A DNA stretch of 64,000 nt. Source: Deltaproteobacteria bacterium (GTDB lineage Bacteria; Myxococcota_A; UBA9160; SZUA-336). The notes under the pieces are model-generated. The model saw only the letters and a program-made list of their open reading frames with translations. It had not been told where the DNA came from and ran no database searches. This document shows, one piece after another, positions 1-9,229 of the stretch. Numbering within the stretch: position 1 is the stretch's first letter; each line of letters opens with the position of its first letter. The stretch is taken from the NCBI GenBank assembly GCA_029261925.1, contig JAJDAJ010000015.1:1-64000 (forward strand), in the 5' to 3' direction. The position numbers and the translations under genes are program-made.

Positions 1-1
1 G

Positions 2-46
2 CTGGCGGGCGGCGGCGGCTTCGTGCTGGCGACCTACGTGGTCTGA
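2..46 (+). CDS. C-terminal end of an unidentified protein (partial)
   Basis: The first in-frame stop on the plus strand is a TGA at 44-46. The 14 codons before it read [14 protein letters not shown], every one ending in G or C, which matches the codon bias of the window. The tail is glycine-rich and hydrophobic, as at the end of a membrane segment, but is too short to assign. It converges on the glycosylase gene and overlaps its 3' end by 13 bases. The gene body lies outside the window, so the call rests on codon use and a clean stop only. Confidence 0.4.
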   Translation: MAGGGGFVLATYVV

Positions 47-945
47 TCCGCCCCGCGCAGCGCCTCGAGCTCCTCGAGCGTGCGCGGCCAGTCCTGCTTC
101 ATCAGCCGCGACAGCGCGCGGTCGGCGAGCAGCTTGCCGCCAGTCTGGCAGGTGGCGCAGTAGTTGGTCTCGCTGCGCGCATAGACGATTCGCTGCACGG
201 GCGAGCCGCAGACCGGGCACGGCTGCCGGTGGCGCCCGTGCACGGCCATGTCCTCGCGGAACGCGGTGACCTTCGAGGGGAAGCCCTCGCCGGTCTCGGC
301 GCGGAGCCGCTGCACCCAGGACTCGAGCACCTCGACGCTCGCGCGGTGGAGGCGCTCGACCTCCGCGTCGTCGAGACGCGTGGTCCAGCGCACGGGCGAG
401 AGCCGCGCACGGTGCAGGATCTCGTCGGAGTACGCGTTGCCGATACCCGAGAACAGGCGCGGATCGGTGAGCGCGCGCTTCAGGGTGTGGTTGCGCGCGC
501 GCAGGCGGCGCGCGAAGCCGTCGAGATCGTCCGCGCGCACCTCCATGCCGCCCGGGTCGTGCGCGGCGAGCGCGGCGGCACCGCGGACCACGTGGAGCGA
601 GGCGCGCTTGCGGCTCCCCGCCTCGGTCAGGACCAGGGTGCCGCTGTCGAACTCGAAGGCCGCCAGCGCGCTGCGGCCGGGAGGCCGGGTGCCGGCCTCA
701 CGCCAGCGCAGGCGCCCGGCGATCATCAGGTGCAGCACCAGGAAGAGCTCGTCCTCGAGCTCGAAGACGATGCGCTTGCCCAGCCGGCGCAGCCCCTCGA
801 CACGACGACCGCAGACGTCGTCGAGCGGCGGCTCCACCGAGCGCAGCAGGAAGGGCGAGCCGAGCTTCACCCGCTCGAGGCGCCGCCCGGCCACGCGGCG
901 CTCGAGCGCCTCGATGTACACGGTGACGTCGGGCAGCTCGGGCAC
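34..945 (-). CDS. mutM: Fpg/Nei-family DNA glycosylase (formamidopyrimidine-DNA glycosylase)
   Basis: This is a base-excision repair enzyme that removes oxidised bases and nicks the abasic site. The N-terminus MPELPDV carries the catalytic Pro2 and Glu3 of the family once the initiator Met is removed. LGKRIVFEL near residue 60 supplies the conserved lysine, and [17 protein letters not shown] is the helix-two-turn-helix. The C-terminus has a CPVC...CATC zinc finger. At 303 residues it is slightly longer than the usual 270, with a tail after the zinc finger. Whether it prefers 8-oxoguanine (MutM) or oxidised pyrimidines (Nei) cannot be settled from the sequence. Its 3' end overlaps the convergent partial gene by 13 bases. 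Confidence 0.9.
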   Translation of the reverse strand: MPELPDVTVYIEALERRVAGRRLERVKLGSPFLLRSVEPPLDDVCGRRVEGLRRLGKRIVFELEDELFLVLHLMIAGRLRWREAGTRPPGRSALAAFEFDSGTLVLTEAGSRKRASLHVVRGAAALAAHDPGGMEVRADDLDGFARRLRARNHTLKRALTDPRLFSGIGNAYSDEILHRARLSPVRWTTRLDDAEVERLHRASVEVLESWVQRLRAETGEGFPSKVTAFREDMAVHGRHRQPCPVCGSPVQRIVYARSETNYCATCQTGGKLLADRALSRLMKQDWPRTLEELEALRGADQTT

Positions 946-1013
946 GCGACCAGTCTAGTCCAGCGCGTGCCCGCCGCGGCGGGCGCACGGCCGCGGGGCG
1001 GCCGGGTGTGGCC

Positions 1014-1361
1014 TCAGAGTCGGCCGCTGCAGTGGAACACGATCGCGAGCTCGCCGAGCTCGATCCGGTCTCCGTCCTTGAGCTCGGCGCAGCGCACCTC
1101 GCCCCCGTTCACGCGCACGGGATGCGTGGTGTCGACGTCGCGCAGCACGAAGGCCTCGCCCCAGAACTCGATCACGGCGTGCTCGCGAGCGAGCCCTCCC
1201 GCCTCGAGGGCGAGGTCGACGCCCGGCCCACGTCCCAGGGTGATCCGCTGCTGCGAGATCGGGAACTCTCCGCGGGTCACGGCGCCCCGCAGGAACTCCA
1301 CCGAGACGCTGTGGCGATCCAGGTATGACGCCAGCGCGCCTTCCTTCGCCGTGTACGGCAT
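1014..1361 (-). CDS. Stand-alone FHA-domain protein
   Basis: This 115-residue protein is little more than one forkhead-associated domain, which binds phosphothreonine peptides. The core reads ITLGRGPGVDLAL (Gly-Arg of the first loop), then GLAREHAVIEF (the Ser/Arg-His strand) and VNGGEV with DGDRIELGELAIVF. The conserved Arg, His and Asn-Gly positions are visible. About 40 residues precede the core and there is no membrane segment. No kinase is adjacent; the nearest kinase-like gene starts at 6854. The partner is unknown. Confidence 0.8.
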   Translation of the reverse strand: MPYTAKEGALASYLDRHSVSVEFLRGAVTRGEFPISQQRITLGRGPGVDLALEAGGLAREHAVIEFWGEAFVLRDVDTTHPVRVNGGEVRCAELKDGDRIELGELAIVFHCSGRL

Positions 1362-1554
1362 GCCGATACCCTCGTCATGCGGCTCCCCACCGGGCGCGCA
1401 TGTCGTGTTCGTTTCCCTTAGCGGCGCCCGGGATGCGAACTTGACCCGGTGCGTGGCCGTCTCCGTCGACGCGCCGCGTCAGCGCGGGCGCAGCCGGCAC
1501 GCAGCTCGCCGGCAGCTCGCGCCGCAGGCGCCCGCCGCGTCGCGTCGAGTCGCG

Positions 1555-2166
1555 TCAGAAGCCGCGGACGTAGGGCAGGGCGTCGGCCGTGGCGTGGATC
1601 CGCTCGCTCTTCGAGAGCAGCAGACCCAGCGCGTCCCAGTGACCCTGCAGCAGCCGGGTGCGCGCTCCCTCGGGCATGGCCACGTCGATGCTGCCGGCGG
1701 GCCCGGTGAGGCGCAGACTCTCGAGGTCGAGCTCGAGCTCCGCGGCCGGATCGCCCTCGACGGCGTCCATGAGCCGGGCGACGTCGGCGGGCGCAGCGGT
1801 CACGGCGGGCAGGCCGATCGAGACGCAGTTGCCGAAGAAGATCTCGGAGAACGACTCGCCGATCAGCGCCCGGATGCCCCAGCGGCGGAGTCCCTGGGGC
1901 GCGTGCTCCCGCGAGCTGCCGCAGCCGAATCCGGAATTCACGACCAGGATCGAGGCGCCCTGGAACGCGGGCCGATCGAAAGGGTGGTCCCTGCGCTCGC
2001 CGTCCGGACCGAAGCGCACGTCCCGAAAGACGTTCTCCTCGAGACCGGCGAACGTCACCGTCTTCAGGAAGCGCGCCGGCATGATCACGTCGGTGTCGAT
2101 GTCGTTGCCGCGCACGACCACGCCGCGTCCGCGATGGCCGGTGATCTGCTCCAGCGCCTCGCTCAC
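1555..2166 (-). CDS. leuD: 3-isopropylmalate dehydratase small subunit
   Basis: LeuD forms the swivelling small subunit of isopropylmalate isomerase with LeuC, converting 2- to 3-isopropylmalate in leucine synthesis. [15 protein letters not shown] and [14 protein letters not shown] are family signatures, and the 203-residue length is typical. The start is a GTG at 2166 whose GTGA overlaps the leuC stop, so the subunits are translationally coupled. The ORF track shows the same frame as a longer 514-residue ORF, but everything upstream of the GTG is antisense-like, low-complexity sequence under leuC. Confidence 0.93.
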   Translation of the reverse strand: MSEALEQITGHRGRGVVVRGNDIDTDVIMPARFLKTVTFAGLEENVFRDVRFGPDGERRDHPFDRPAFQGASILVVNSGFGCGSSREHAPQGLRRWGIRALIGESFSEIFFGNCVSIGLPAVTAAPADVARLMDAVEGDPAAELELDLESLRLTGPAGSIDVAMPEGARTRLLQGHWDALGLLLSKSERIHATADALPYVRGF

Positions 2167-3566
2167 GACAGCAGCTCCCGCACGTCGCAGACGCGCCCCT
2201 CGATGGCGGCCGCGGCGACCATGGCCGGGCTCATCAGCAGCGTGCGGCCGGTCGGGCTGCCCTGCCGGCCCTTGAAGTTCCGGTTCGAGCTCGAGGCACA
2301 GACCTCGTTGCCCTGCAGGCGGTCGGGGTTCATGGCCAGGCACATCGAGCAGCCCGGCATGCGCCAGTCGAAGCCCGCGTCGGAGAAGACGCGGTCGAGC
2401 CCCTCGGCCTCGGCCTCCCGGGCCACCTGCTCGGAGCCTGGCACCACCAGCGCGCGCACGCCGTCGGCGACCCTGCGCCCGCGGGCGACGCGCGCCGCCT
2501 CGCGCAGGTCCGACAGCCGGCCGTTGGTGCACGAGCCGATGAAGGCCACGTCCACGTGGAGACCCGCGATCGGCGAGCCGGACGTCAGCTCCATGTAGCG
2601 CAGCGCGTCCTCGGCGGTCCCGCGCTCGGCCTCCGGCAGATCGGCGATCGCCGGCAGCTTCCCGTCCACGGCCACCGACTGCCCGGGATTGGTGCCCCAG
2701 GTGACGTTGGGCGCGATCTGCTCGCCCGCGAGGGTGACGCGATCGTCGTAGGCGGCGTCGGGATCGCTGGCGATCGAGCGCCACCACTCGACGGCCCGGT
2801 CGAAGGCGGGGCCCTGCGGAGCGAAGGGGCGCCCGCGCAGGAAGTCGAAGGTCGTCTGGTCGGGATTGACGTAGCCGACGCGCGCGCCGCCCTCGATCGC
2901 CATGTTGCACAGCGTCATGCGCTCCTCCATGGAGAAGCCGTCGATCACCTCGCCCCCGTACTCGTAGGCGTGACCCGCGCCGCCGTTCACTCCGAGGCGG
3001 CGGATGACCTCCAGGGTCACGTCCTTGGCGTAGACGCCGAAGCCGAGCTTCCCGGTCACGTCGATGCGCCGCACGGCCAGGGATGACAGCGAGATGCACT
3101 GGGTGGCCAGCACGTCGCGCACCTGGCTGGTGCCGATACCGAAGGCGATCGCGCCGAAGGCGCCGTGCGTCGAGGTGTGGCTGTCGCCGCAGGCGATGGT
3201 CATGCCGGGCTGGGTCAGACCCAGCTCGGGACCGATCACGTGGACGATGCCCTGGCGCCCGGAGCCGATGTCGAAGAACGCCAGCCGGTTCTCGCGCACG
3301 TTGCGCTCGAGCGCGACGAGCATCTCCTCGGCCAGGGGGTCACTCAGGGGCCGCGCGACGGAGTCGGTGGGCACGATGTGGTCGACCGTGGCGAAGGTGC
3401 GGTCCGGGCGCAGCACGCTCAGGCCGCGCTCGGCCAGCTCGGCGAACGCCTGGGGCGACGTGACCTCGTGGATCAGATGCAGCCCGACCAGCAGCTGCGT
3501 CTGCCCGCCGGGCAGCTCGCCCACGCTGTGGAGCTCCCAGACCTTCTGCAGGAGGTTGCGGCCCAT
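2163..3566 (-). CDS. leuC: 3-isopropylmalate dehydratase large subunit
   Basis: LeuC is the 4Fe-4S aconitase-type large subunit. The three cluster cysteines are visible at about residues 346 (GSCTNGRL) and 406 and 409 (CSMC), the spacing expected for Leu[14 protein letters not shown] and the terminal [14 protein letters not shown] segment are also conserved. At 467 residues it is full length. It overlaps leuD by four bases. leuA and leuB are not in the window, so the leucine genes are split. No strong Shine-Dalgarno precedes the ATG. A 10-bp palindrome GATCGCGATC lies at 3586-3595 just upstream and could be an operator, but that is speculative. Confidence 0.95.
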   Translation of the reverse strand: MGRNLLQKVWELHSVGELPGGQTQLLVGLHLIHEVTSPQAFAELAERGLSVLRPDRTFATVDHIVPTDSVARPLSDPLAEEMLVALERNVRENRLAFFDIGSGRQGIVHVIGPELGLTQPGMTIACGDSHTSTHGAFGAIAFGIGTSQVRDVLATQCISLSSLAVRRIDVTGKLGFGVYAKDVTLEVIRRLGVNGGAGHAYEYGGEVIDGFSMEERMTLCNMAIEGGARVGYVNPDQTTFDFLRGRPFAPQGPAFDRAVEWWRSIASDPDAAYDDRVTLAGEQIAPNVTWGTNPGQSVAVDGKLPAIADLPEAERGTAEDALRYMELTSGSPIAGLHVDVAFIGSCTNGRLSDLREAARVARGRRVADGVRALVVPGSEQVAREAEAEGLDRVFSDAGFDWRMPGCSMCLAMNPDRLQGNEVCASSSNRNFKGRQGSPTGRTLLMSPAMVAAAAIEGRVCDVRELLS

Positions 3567-3629
3567 GCTGGGACCCTAGATAGCAGATCGCGATCCGGGA
3601 CCCAGCGCAGGCCCGCCGGGGGCGGCCCG

Positions 3630-4514
3630 CTAGATCTGGCCGACCAGGATGAACGGGCCCGCCGCCGGGACCGGGGCGTCGACCGGGCCCGCGGCCGCGA
3701 GGTCGTACCCCGGAATCACGCGCAGCTTCTCGAAGCCGGACTCGGCCAGCAGGGCGGCGGCCTGCTGGGGCGGGATGTAGCGCCGGTGGCTGACCAGCTC
3801 CTCCTCGGACTCGTCATCCACCCGGAAGCGCTGCGTGCGGCGCTCCAGGAGGGGCGTGAGCATCTCCCGGAGGTCCCGGACGCGCAGCCGCTGGCCGTCG
3901 ACCGTGTGCTCGATCTCGCGCCAGCCCTCCCCGGCCTCGGGCCGGGCGTAGCTCAGCGGGCAGAACAGGTCCATGGCCAGGACGCCGCCCGGAGCCAGCG
4001 AGCGCAGCAGGTGGCGCAGGAACAGGCGCTGCTCCTCGACGTCGATGAGGTCATTGAAGGCGTACAGGGTCGACAGGATCAGCCCGTAGCGCTCCGGGAG
4101 CGGCTGTCGCCTCAGGTCGAAGTCGGCCACCGACGCGCGCGCCGCCCATGGCTCCAGGTGGCGCCGGGCGATCTCGAGCATCGGTCTGCGCGTGTCGATC
4201 CCGTGGACCTCGAAGCCGGCGGCCGCCAGGTGTCCCGTGACGCGGCCGGTGGCGCAGCCGATCTCGAGCACCGGCCCGGCGCACTTGGCCGCCAGGTCGA
4301 GGTAGATCGCCGCGTCCTTCTTGAAGTCCCTGGTGTACAGACTGTGGAAGCGAGCAAACTTCCGTTCGGTGGTATTGGCGTTCAACATCCTCGGCAACAC
4401 GACGGGGGCAGCAGCATCAACAGGACGCGGATCGTGCGAATCGCCGGCGGCCGCGGCAAGTTCGGCTAAATTCGAGCGCGCCATGGGGGGCCCGCTACAT
4501 CCAGCCGGTGACAC
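3630..4514 (-). CDS. Class I SAM-dependent methyltransferase
   Basis: This is a soluble Rossmann-fold methyltransferase. Motif I reads VLEIGCATGRVTGHL, followed by an acidic strand end at GIDTRRPML and the post-I segment DLILSTLYAFN-like, with LAPGGVLAMDLF as motif III. The substrate is unknown. The ORF opens with GTG at 4514, but about 40 residues before MLNANTTERKF look non-domain. An ATG at 4484 or the ATG opening MLNAN may be the true start. The gene diverges from the acyltransferase at 4578 and has no same-strand neighbour close enough to define a pathway. Confidence 0.75.
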   Translation of the reverse strand: MSPAGCSGPPMARSNLAELAAAAGDSHDPRPVDAAAPVVLPRMLNANTTERKFARFHSLYTRDFKKDAAIYLDLAAKCAGPVLEIGCATGRVTGHLAAAGFEVHGIDTRRPMLEIARRHLEPWAARASVADFDLRRQPLPERYGLILSTLYAFNDLIDVEEQRLFLRHLLRSLAPGGVLAMDLFCPLSYARPEAGEGWREIEHTVDGQRLRVRDLREMLTPLLERRTQRFRVDDESEEELVSHRRYIPPQQAAALLAESGFEKLRVIPGYDLAAAGPVDAPVPAAGPFILVGQI

Positions 4515-4577
4515 GAGTCACGCCCCCGGCGCGGGGCGCGGCGGTTCACCGGATGCGCGCTGCCCGGGGCGCCACAG

Positions 4578-5522
4578 TTGAGCGAGCGCGGCGCACTGAT
4601 CGATCGACTCGCGAAGCTCTTCGCCGAGTGGGGCGGGCCGTCGATCGAGGACGTCCACGGGCTGCTCGACGGCGCCCTGACGGACGTGAGCGACGCAGAG
4701 CTCGGCGAGCTCTTCGTCCGGCTCGAGACGACCGGATCGGACTGGGGATACCACGCCCCGGATCCGGTGGCGCGACGGATCTCGCGGCTCGTGCACCGCA
4801 TCTTCGCCGGCGAGGGCTCGACCCTGCTCGACGACGGCGGAGCGGCTGCGGCGCGGCGCGGTCCGGTCGTGCTCCTGGGCAACCACCTGTCGTTCATCGA
4901 CGCCAACACCGTCGATCACCTCCTGTCCACGCACGGGCTCGACGACGTCACGCGGTCGCTCACCGTGCTCGCGGGTCCCAAGGTGTACTCCGAGCCCGTT
5001 CGCCGGCTCGCGAGCCTGTGCTTCGGCACGATCAAGATGCCGCAGAGCACGAGCCGCGCGTCCGGCGAGGCCGTGCTCTCGCGACGCGAGACCCTGCGCC
5101 TGGCCGCGCTGACCCTCGATGCCACGCGTGAGCGGCGTGCGCGTGGCGGGCACGTGCTGATCTTCAGCGAGGGCACGCGCTCGCGCAGCGCCAGCATGCA
5201 GCGGGTGCTGGCCGCGATCGCGCGCTACGTCGAGGAGCCGTTCGCGACCATCGTTCCCTTCGGCCTGCACGGAACGGAGGCCCTGGTGCCGATCGACGAC
5301 GAGCGGCCGCACCACGCCGACGTGCACGTGCGCTTCGGGGCACCGATCGACGCGCGCGCCCTGTTCGACAGGGCCCGCAACCGGCGTGGCGCGATCGCCG
5401 ACGCGATCGGCTTCCTGACCGCCGACCTGCTGCCCCCCGCCTACCGCGGGATCTACGGCGGCCGCAACGGGGACCTGGCCGCCGCGCGGGAGCTCGCCGA
5501 CGCCGTGCGGGCGGCGGGCTGA
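4578..5522 (+). CDS. PlsC-like glycerolipid acyltransferase family protein
   Basis: The PlsC/LPLAT signature is complete. Motif I is NHLSFID (His103 and Asp108, the HX4D catalytic pair) and motif III is FSEGTRSRS around residues 196-204. This fold moves an acyl chain onto glycerol-phosphate or a related alcohol. No obvious transmembrane helix is seen, and an N-terminal extension of about 95 residues precedes the acyltransferase core. The start is a TTG following a GC-rich divergent region. The gene ends two bases before the exported protein at 5525, suggesting one transcript. The acceptor cannot be named. Confidence 0.8.
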   Translation: MSERGALIDRLAKLFAEWGGPSIEDVHGLLDGALTDVSDAELGELFVRLETTGSDWGYHAPDPVARRISRLVHRIFAGEGSTLLDDGGAAAARRGPVVLLGNHLSFIDANTVDHLLSTHGLDDVTRSLTVLAGPKVYSEPVRRLASLCFGTIKMPQSTSRASGEAVLSRRETLRLAALTLDATRERRARGGHVLIFSEGTRSRSASMQRVLAAIARYVEEPFATIVPFGLHGTEALVPIDDERPHHADVHVRFGAPIDARALFDRARNRRGAIADAIGFLTADLLPPAYRGIYGGRNGDLAAARELADAVRAAG

Positions 5523-5524
5523 GC

Positions 5525-6796
5525 ATGCGGGGCGCGGGCCTCCTGGCAGCGCTGGCGCTGCTGACCGCGGGAAGTGCCGCCGCGGATCCGCTGGCCGCCA
5601 AGGCGCAGCGCTTCCGCGAGGCCATGTACGCGCGGCACGTCAGCCCGGAGGGCCTGCTGCTGTACCGCGTCGACCTGCGGCGAATCGAGGAGCAGCTCGC
5701 GAGCGGCGCATACCCCGACTCCGCCGACGTGCCCACGTTCACGGGCCTGTGGGCGGGCTCCGCATGCGCCCGCGCGGCGAGCACCCGCGGCGCCGAGCGC
5801 GAGCGCGCGCTCGAGGACGCGCGCCGCGCGCTGGACGGCATGGAGCTGCTGATGCGGGTGACGGGCGTGGAGGGGCTCATGGCGCGCTGCGCCCGGCGCG
5901 GGCCCGTCCCGGAGCCGACCGGAAAGCGGCGCTGGTTCCCCGGGGGACCGGGCCACCAGGGCTGGGCCTGGCGCGGGGACGTGTCCCACGACCAGTACGC
6001 CAACGGCCTGCTGCCCGCCGTCGGTCTGTGCCGGGAGCTCTTCCCGGAGCGGGCGCGTGCGCTGATCCTCGCCGCGGCCCGGGGGCTGCTGGCGCGGGAG
6101 ATGCGCCTGGTCGATCCCGACGGGCGACGCACGCGCTACGGCGACCTGGGGCCGCGCTCGGGCTGGGGCTTCAACGGGATCGCCATGCTCGCGGGCTGGG
6201 GAATCATGGCGCTCGCGGCCGAGCTCGACGGCGATCCGCGCCTGGCCAGCGCGCGCGACGAGCTGCGGGACCGGCATCGCGTGGTCTCGCGCGGCGTCCG
6301 GCGCACCAACCTGCGCGTGCTCGGCGTCACCAATCACTCGAACGACCTGATGACCTTCGACCTGCTGCGCGTGCTGATCCCGCTGGCGCGGCGAACCGGC
6401 GACGTGGCGCTGGAGGACCTGATGGACGGTCTCGACCGCGTGGCGCGACGCGTGCGCGGCGATCACAATGCCTACTTCGCGCTGGTCGAGTGCGAGCTGC
6501 GCGGCGCCTGCGATCCCGCAACGCTCGAGTGGGTGGGCCAGATGCTGCGCGCGTTCCCGGACGGCAAGCGCAAGCTGCCGAGGCCGGGGCTGGAAGAGCT
6601 GCCGCGACGCTGGCTCCCCGGCCGGAAGTGGAAGCCGCTGGCCCGCGACCCGGTGCCCATCGAGATGCGCCCCGTCGTCTCGTTCGAGTGGAAGAGCAGC
6701 CCGTACCGGGTGGCGCAGCGTGTCGCGCCCGACACCGAGTACACCGGACTGGACTTCCTCGTCGCCTGGTGGCTCTTCGAGGCGCTCGGCGGCTGA
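5525..6796 (+). CDS. Exported protein of unknown function
   Basis: A clear Sec signal peptide (MRGAGLLAALALLTAGSAAA, cleavage after AAA) opens a 423-residue mature helical protein. Repeated helices with tryptophan and histidine-rich turns (GWAWRGDVSHDQYANGL, GVTNHSNDLMTFD, GDHNAYFALVECEL) suggest an alpha/alpha-toroid of the kind found in glycan-active enzymes, but I do not recognise the family. It follows the acyltransferase by two bases. A short hairpin (CGCTT-gcg-AAGCG, 6804-6816) lies after its stop. An envelope or periplasmic role is inferred from the signal peptide alone. Confidence 0.6.
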   Translation: MRGAGLLAALALLTAGSAAADPLAAKAQRFREAMYARHVSPEGLLLYRVDLRRIEEQLASGAYPDSADVPTFTGLWAGSACARAASTRGAERERALEDARRALDGMELLMRVTGVEGLMARCARRGPVPEPTGKRRWFPGGPGHQGWAWRGDVSHDQYANGLLPAVGLCRELFPERARALILAAARGLLAREMRLVDPDGRRTRYGDLGPRSGWGFNGIAMLAGWGIMALAAELDGDPRLASARDELRDRHRVVSRGVRRTNLRVLGVTNHSNDLMTFDLLRVLIPLARRTGDVALEDLMDGLDRVARRVRGDHNAYFALVECELRGACDPATLEWVGQMLRAFPDGKRKLPRPGLEELPRRWLPGRKWKPLARDPVPIEMRPVVSFEWKSSPYRVAQRVAPDTEYTGLDFLVAWWLFEALGG

Positions 6797-6853
6797 CACG
6801 AGCCGCTTGCGAAGCGACCAGCCCGCTGTACTGTCGAGCGGCGGGGGTCGAGC

Positions 6854-8215
6854 TTGAGTACGGCGATCGGGAGCATCGTGCTTGAGGAGCGCGTGGCCAG
6901 CAGCGCCGCGACCGAGCTCTATCGGGCACAGCAGCCCGGGCTCGATCGCCGCGTGCTCGTGCGCAAGCTGCGCCGCGACCTGCTGGTCCGGCCGGGGCTC
7001 GCCGACGCGTTCCGGCGCGAGGCACGACTGGCCGCCCGCGTGCGTCACCCCAACGTGTCGGGCGTGATCGACCTGTTCGCCCACGGCGGCGATCACTACC
7101 TGGTGCTCGAGGATGCAGACGGTCCGAGCCTGCGGGAGGCGCTCGAGCGGCACGGCCGCCCGCCGCGACGGGCCGCGCTGGCGATCGTGCGCGCCCTGGC
7201 GCGCGCGCTCGATGCGCTGCACGCCGCGGGCCTGGTCCACGCCGACATGCGTCCCGAGCACGTGAGCCTCGGCCGCTGGGGCGTCATCCAGCTGCGCGAC
7301 TGGAGTGCGGCGCGCAGCGTCGACGAGACGGACGCGCCGGCAGCACCGGTCAACCCCTACAGCGCACCCGAGGTCGTCGCCGGCGCCGGCTGTGGCCCCC
7401 CCGCCGACGTGTACGCGTGGGCGACGCTGGCCGCCGAGCTGGTCACCGGCGTCCCGCCGGGCGACCGCCCGGCCCCGCTGCTGCGCATGGACCCGCGCCT
7501 GGCCCTGCTGCTCCGCGCCTGCCTCGACCGCGATCCTGCCCGGCGCCCGCGCGCGGCCGACGTCTGCGCGCGTGTGGAGCGCCTGGTCGCACTGGCCGAC
7601 TCGCGCGCCGGCACCGAGGTGCTCGGCTGGCTCTCGGCCGCGCGACCGGCCGCGAGCGGAGACGCCCGGACGGCGGAGGCAGGCGGCACCACTGCCATGC
7701 CCGCTGTACTCGCCGCGCCGGCACCGCCCGCGGCATCGGCACTCCGCGCCGCTCCCGCGGGGGCCTGGAGCTCCTGGGTGCCCGCGCTGCGGCTGCCAGC
7801 GCTGCCGCGGGCCAGCCTGCGGCCGATGGCGGCAGGCATCGCCGCGGGCGCCCTCGTGGTCGGCGCACTCGAGCTGGCCAGCCAGCACGCCGCCGGCCCC
7901 GCGCCTGCGCCCGACCGATACGCAGAGCTGCGGCTCGAGCCGGCAGCGGTCGACGCGGGCCTCGCGCCCCCGGAGCCGTCCTACCTGCGAGTCAGCGCCT
8001 TCCCGTGGGCGGAGGTCCACGTCAACGGCGTCAGTACCTTCACGACCCCGCGTGCGGCGCCGCTCGAGCTGCCCCCCGGCCGCCACCGCGTGGTCCTCGA
8101 GCATCCCCGCTTCGGCCGCGTCGAGCGCACCATCCGGCTCGCCTCGGGTCAGCACCGCACCGTCCGCCACGTCTTCGATCTGACGCAGGTGCTGACGCAG
8201 GTGCCAGGTACTTGA
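6854..8215 (+). CDS. Degenerate Ser/Thr kinase-like protein with transmembrane segment and PEGA domain
   Basis: Residues 1-250 have a protein-kinase fold: VLVRKLRR carries the candidate VAIK lysine (K38) and FRREAR the alpha-C glutamate. The catalytic loop HADMRPEHV replaces HRDLKPEN, DWS (149-151) replaces DFG, and SAPEV gives the APE motif. The glycine-rich loop is absent (RVASSAATELY). The catalytic and metal Asp residues remain, so activity is uncertain. A Pro/Ala linker leads to a membrane helix near 322-342 and an extracytoplasmic PEGA domain (about 372-445, VHVNG...LPPGRHRVVLEHP). The start is TTG. The 3' end runs into the TGACGC repeat cluster. The LysM gene follows, so envelope sensing is plausible. 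Confidence 0.75.
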   Translation: MSTAIGSIVLEERVASSAATELYRAQQPGLDRRVLVRKLRRDLLVRPGLADAFRREARLAARVRHPNVSGVIDLFAHGGDHYLVLEDADGPSLREALERHGRPPRRAALAIVRALARALDALHAAGLVHADMRPEHVSLGRWGVIQLRDWSAARSVDETDAPAAPVNPYSAPEVVAGAGCGPPADVYAWATLAAELVTGVPPGDRPAPLLRMDPRLALLLRACLDRDPARRPRAADVCARVERLVALADSRAGTEVLGWLSAARPAASGDARTAEAGGTTAMPAVLAAPAPPAASALRAAPAGAWSSWVPALRLPALPRASLRPMAAGIAAGALVVGALELASQHAAGPAPAPDRYAELRLEPAAVDAGLAPPEPSYLRVSAFPWAEVHVNGVSTFTTPRAAPLELPPGRHRVVLEHPRFGRVERTIRLASGQHRTVRHVFDLTQVLTQVPGT

Positions 8216-9208
8216 CGCGCTTTTTGACGCGTTGGGCGCGGTCCATGACGCACGGGCTCGTCGTCCTGCTCCTGGTGCCAGGCGCTTTGACGCATGCGTC
8301 AGAGCTGAGGGCGGTCGCGCGGGAGGGCGAGGACTTCGGCGCGCTCGCGGAGCGCACACTGGGGGACGCGGGACTGGGCGAGCTGCTCTCCAGTCACAAT
8401 GGCGTGCGCAGGCTCGAGGTGGGCTCCGAGGTGAGCCTGCCGGCCGCTCGGCGGCACCGGGTGGTGCCGGGGCAGAGCTGGGAGGACCTGGCGCGGCGCT
8501 ACTGGGGAGATCCGGACCTGGGGGCGTACCTCGCGCTGTTCTCGGGTCACCCGGCCTCCGAGCCGCCGCCGGTGGGGGACGAGATCCTGATCCCCGCACT
8601 GGCCCGCTATCGGCTGCAGCCCGGGGACACGCTGGCAAGACTCGCGCGCGTGTTCCTGCGCGACGTGGCCTTCGCGCAGCCCCTGGCCGGCCTCAATCGC
8701 TTCGAGAATCCGCGCCGCCTCGGGGTGGGGACGCCGGTCCTGGTTCCCGTACGGAACCCGGCACTGCCCCAGCCGGGCTCGGATGACGCAGTGCGCGGGA
8801 CGAGTGACCCGGTTGCGACGCCCGGAGTGAGCGAGAATGACGCGCGTCATGACGCTTCCGTCGAGGTGCCTGGCACCGCGTCAAACACCCCGCCAGTCGG
8901 CGCAGCCGCGTCATCGGAGCACACCGAGAGGCTCCTCCAGGCCGTGAACCTCTATCTAGACGGGGACTTCGAGGTGGCACTGGAGCGCCTCGAGGCGCTG
9001 CGGCAGCCGGTGCTCGAGTCCGGAAGCCAGCTCGACCGGGCGCTGCTGCTGCGGCACCTGATCTACGTATACGTGGCCTTCGACCGGGGGGATGACGCGT
9101 GCGTCATGCACGATGCGCTGCTGGCGGTCGAAGACGAGCCGGAGTGGAACCCGGATCTGGTCTCGCCGCGAATCCTCCAGGCGATCCGGGGCTGCCCGGC
9201 CCGCGTCA
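8181..9208. repeat. TGACGC/GCGTCA repeat cluster with REP-like GTGCCAGGCAC palindromes
   Basis: By eye I count about 16 copies of TGACGC or its complement in roughly 1 kb, including perfect palindromes TGACGCATGCGTCA (8288-8301) and TGACGCGCGTCA (8838-8849). Three also sit beside GTGCCAGGCAC-like palindromes near 8201-8218, 8273-8293 and 8865-8883. The elements lie within the kinase tail, the intergenic gap and the LysM coding sequence, giving the recurring peptide Val-Pro-Gly. This resembles dispersed REP-type palindromes, but no transposase is nearby. Confidence 0.55.
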
Positions 9209-9219
9209 GCGCGCCCTGA
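8245..9219 (+). CDS. Secreted LysM-repeat protein with C-terminal TPR-like region
   Basis: The start is the ATG at 8245, which opens a signal peptide (MTHGLVVLLLVPGALTHAS). Three LysM-like modules follow: an N-terminal degenerate one (GEDFGALAERTLGD), then HRVVPGQSWEDLARRYWGD and YRLQPGDTLARLARVFL. LysM binds peptidoglycan or other GlcNAc glycans, which places the protein in the periplasm. A low-complexity linker rich in the TGACGC repeats precedes a helical segment (LLQAVNLYLDGDFEVALERLEAL) that looks like TPR. The 324-residue product follows the kinase-like gene by 29 bases, suggesting a pair. The longer ORF in the track reads through antisense-like sequence upstream. Confidence 0.75.
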   Translation: MTHGLVVLLLVPGALTHASELRAVAREGEDFGALAERTLGDAGLGELLSSHNGVRRLEVGSEVSLPAARRHRVVPGQSWEDLARRYWGDPDLGAYLALFSGHPASEPPPVGDEILIPALARYRLQPGDTLARLARVFLRDVAFAQPLAGLNRFENPRRLGVGTPVLVPVRNPALPQPGSDDAVRGTSDPVATPGVSENDARHDASVEVPGTASNTPPVGAAASSEHTERLLQAVNLYLDGDFEVALERLEALRQPVLESGSQLDRALLLRHLIYVYVAFDRGDDACVMHDALLAVEDEPEWNPDLVSPRILQAIRGCPARVSAP

Positions 9220-9229
9220 GCGTCCCGGC

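Noticed and set aside
229-2598. 789-residue plus-strand ORF
   Set aside because: It runs antisense to mutM, FHA and leuCD; low-complexity Arg/Ala/Glu composition and no domain. It is a high-GC shadow.
5453-8638. 1061-residue minus-strand ORF
   Set aside because: Antisense to the exported protein, kinase-like and LysM genes, with Arg/Ala/His-rich nonsense composition.
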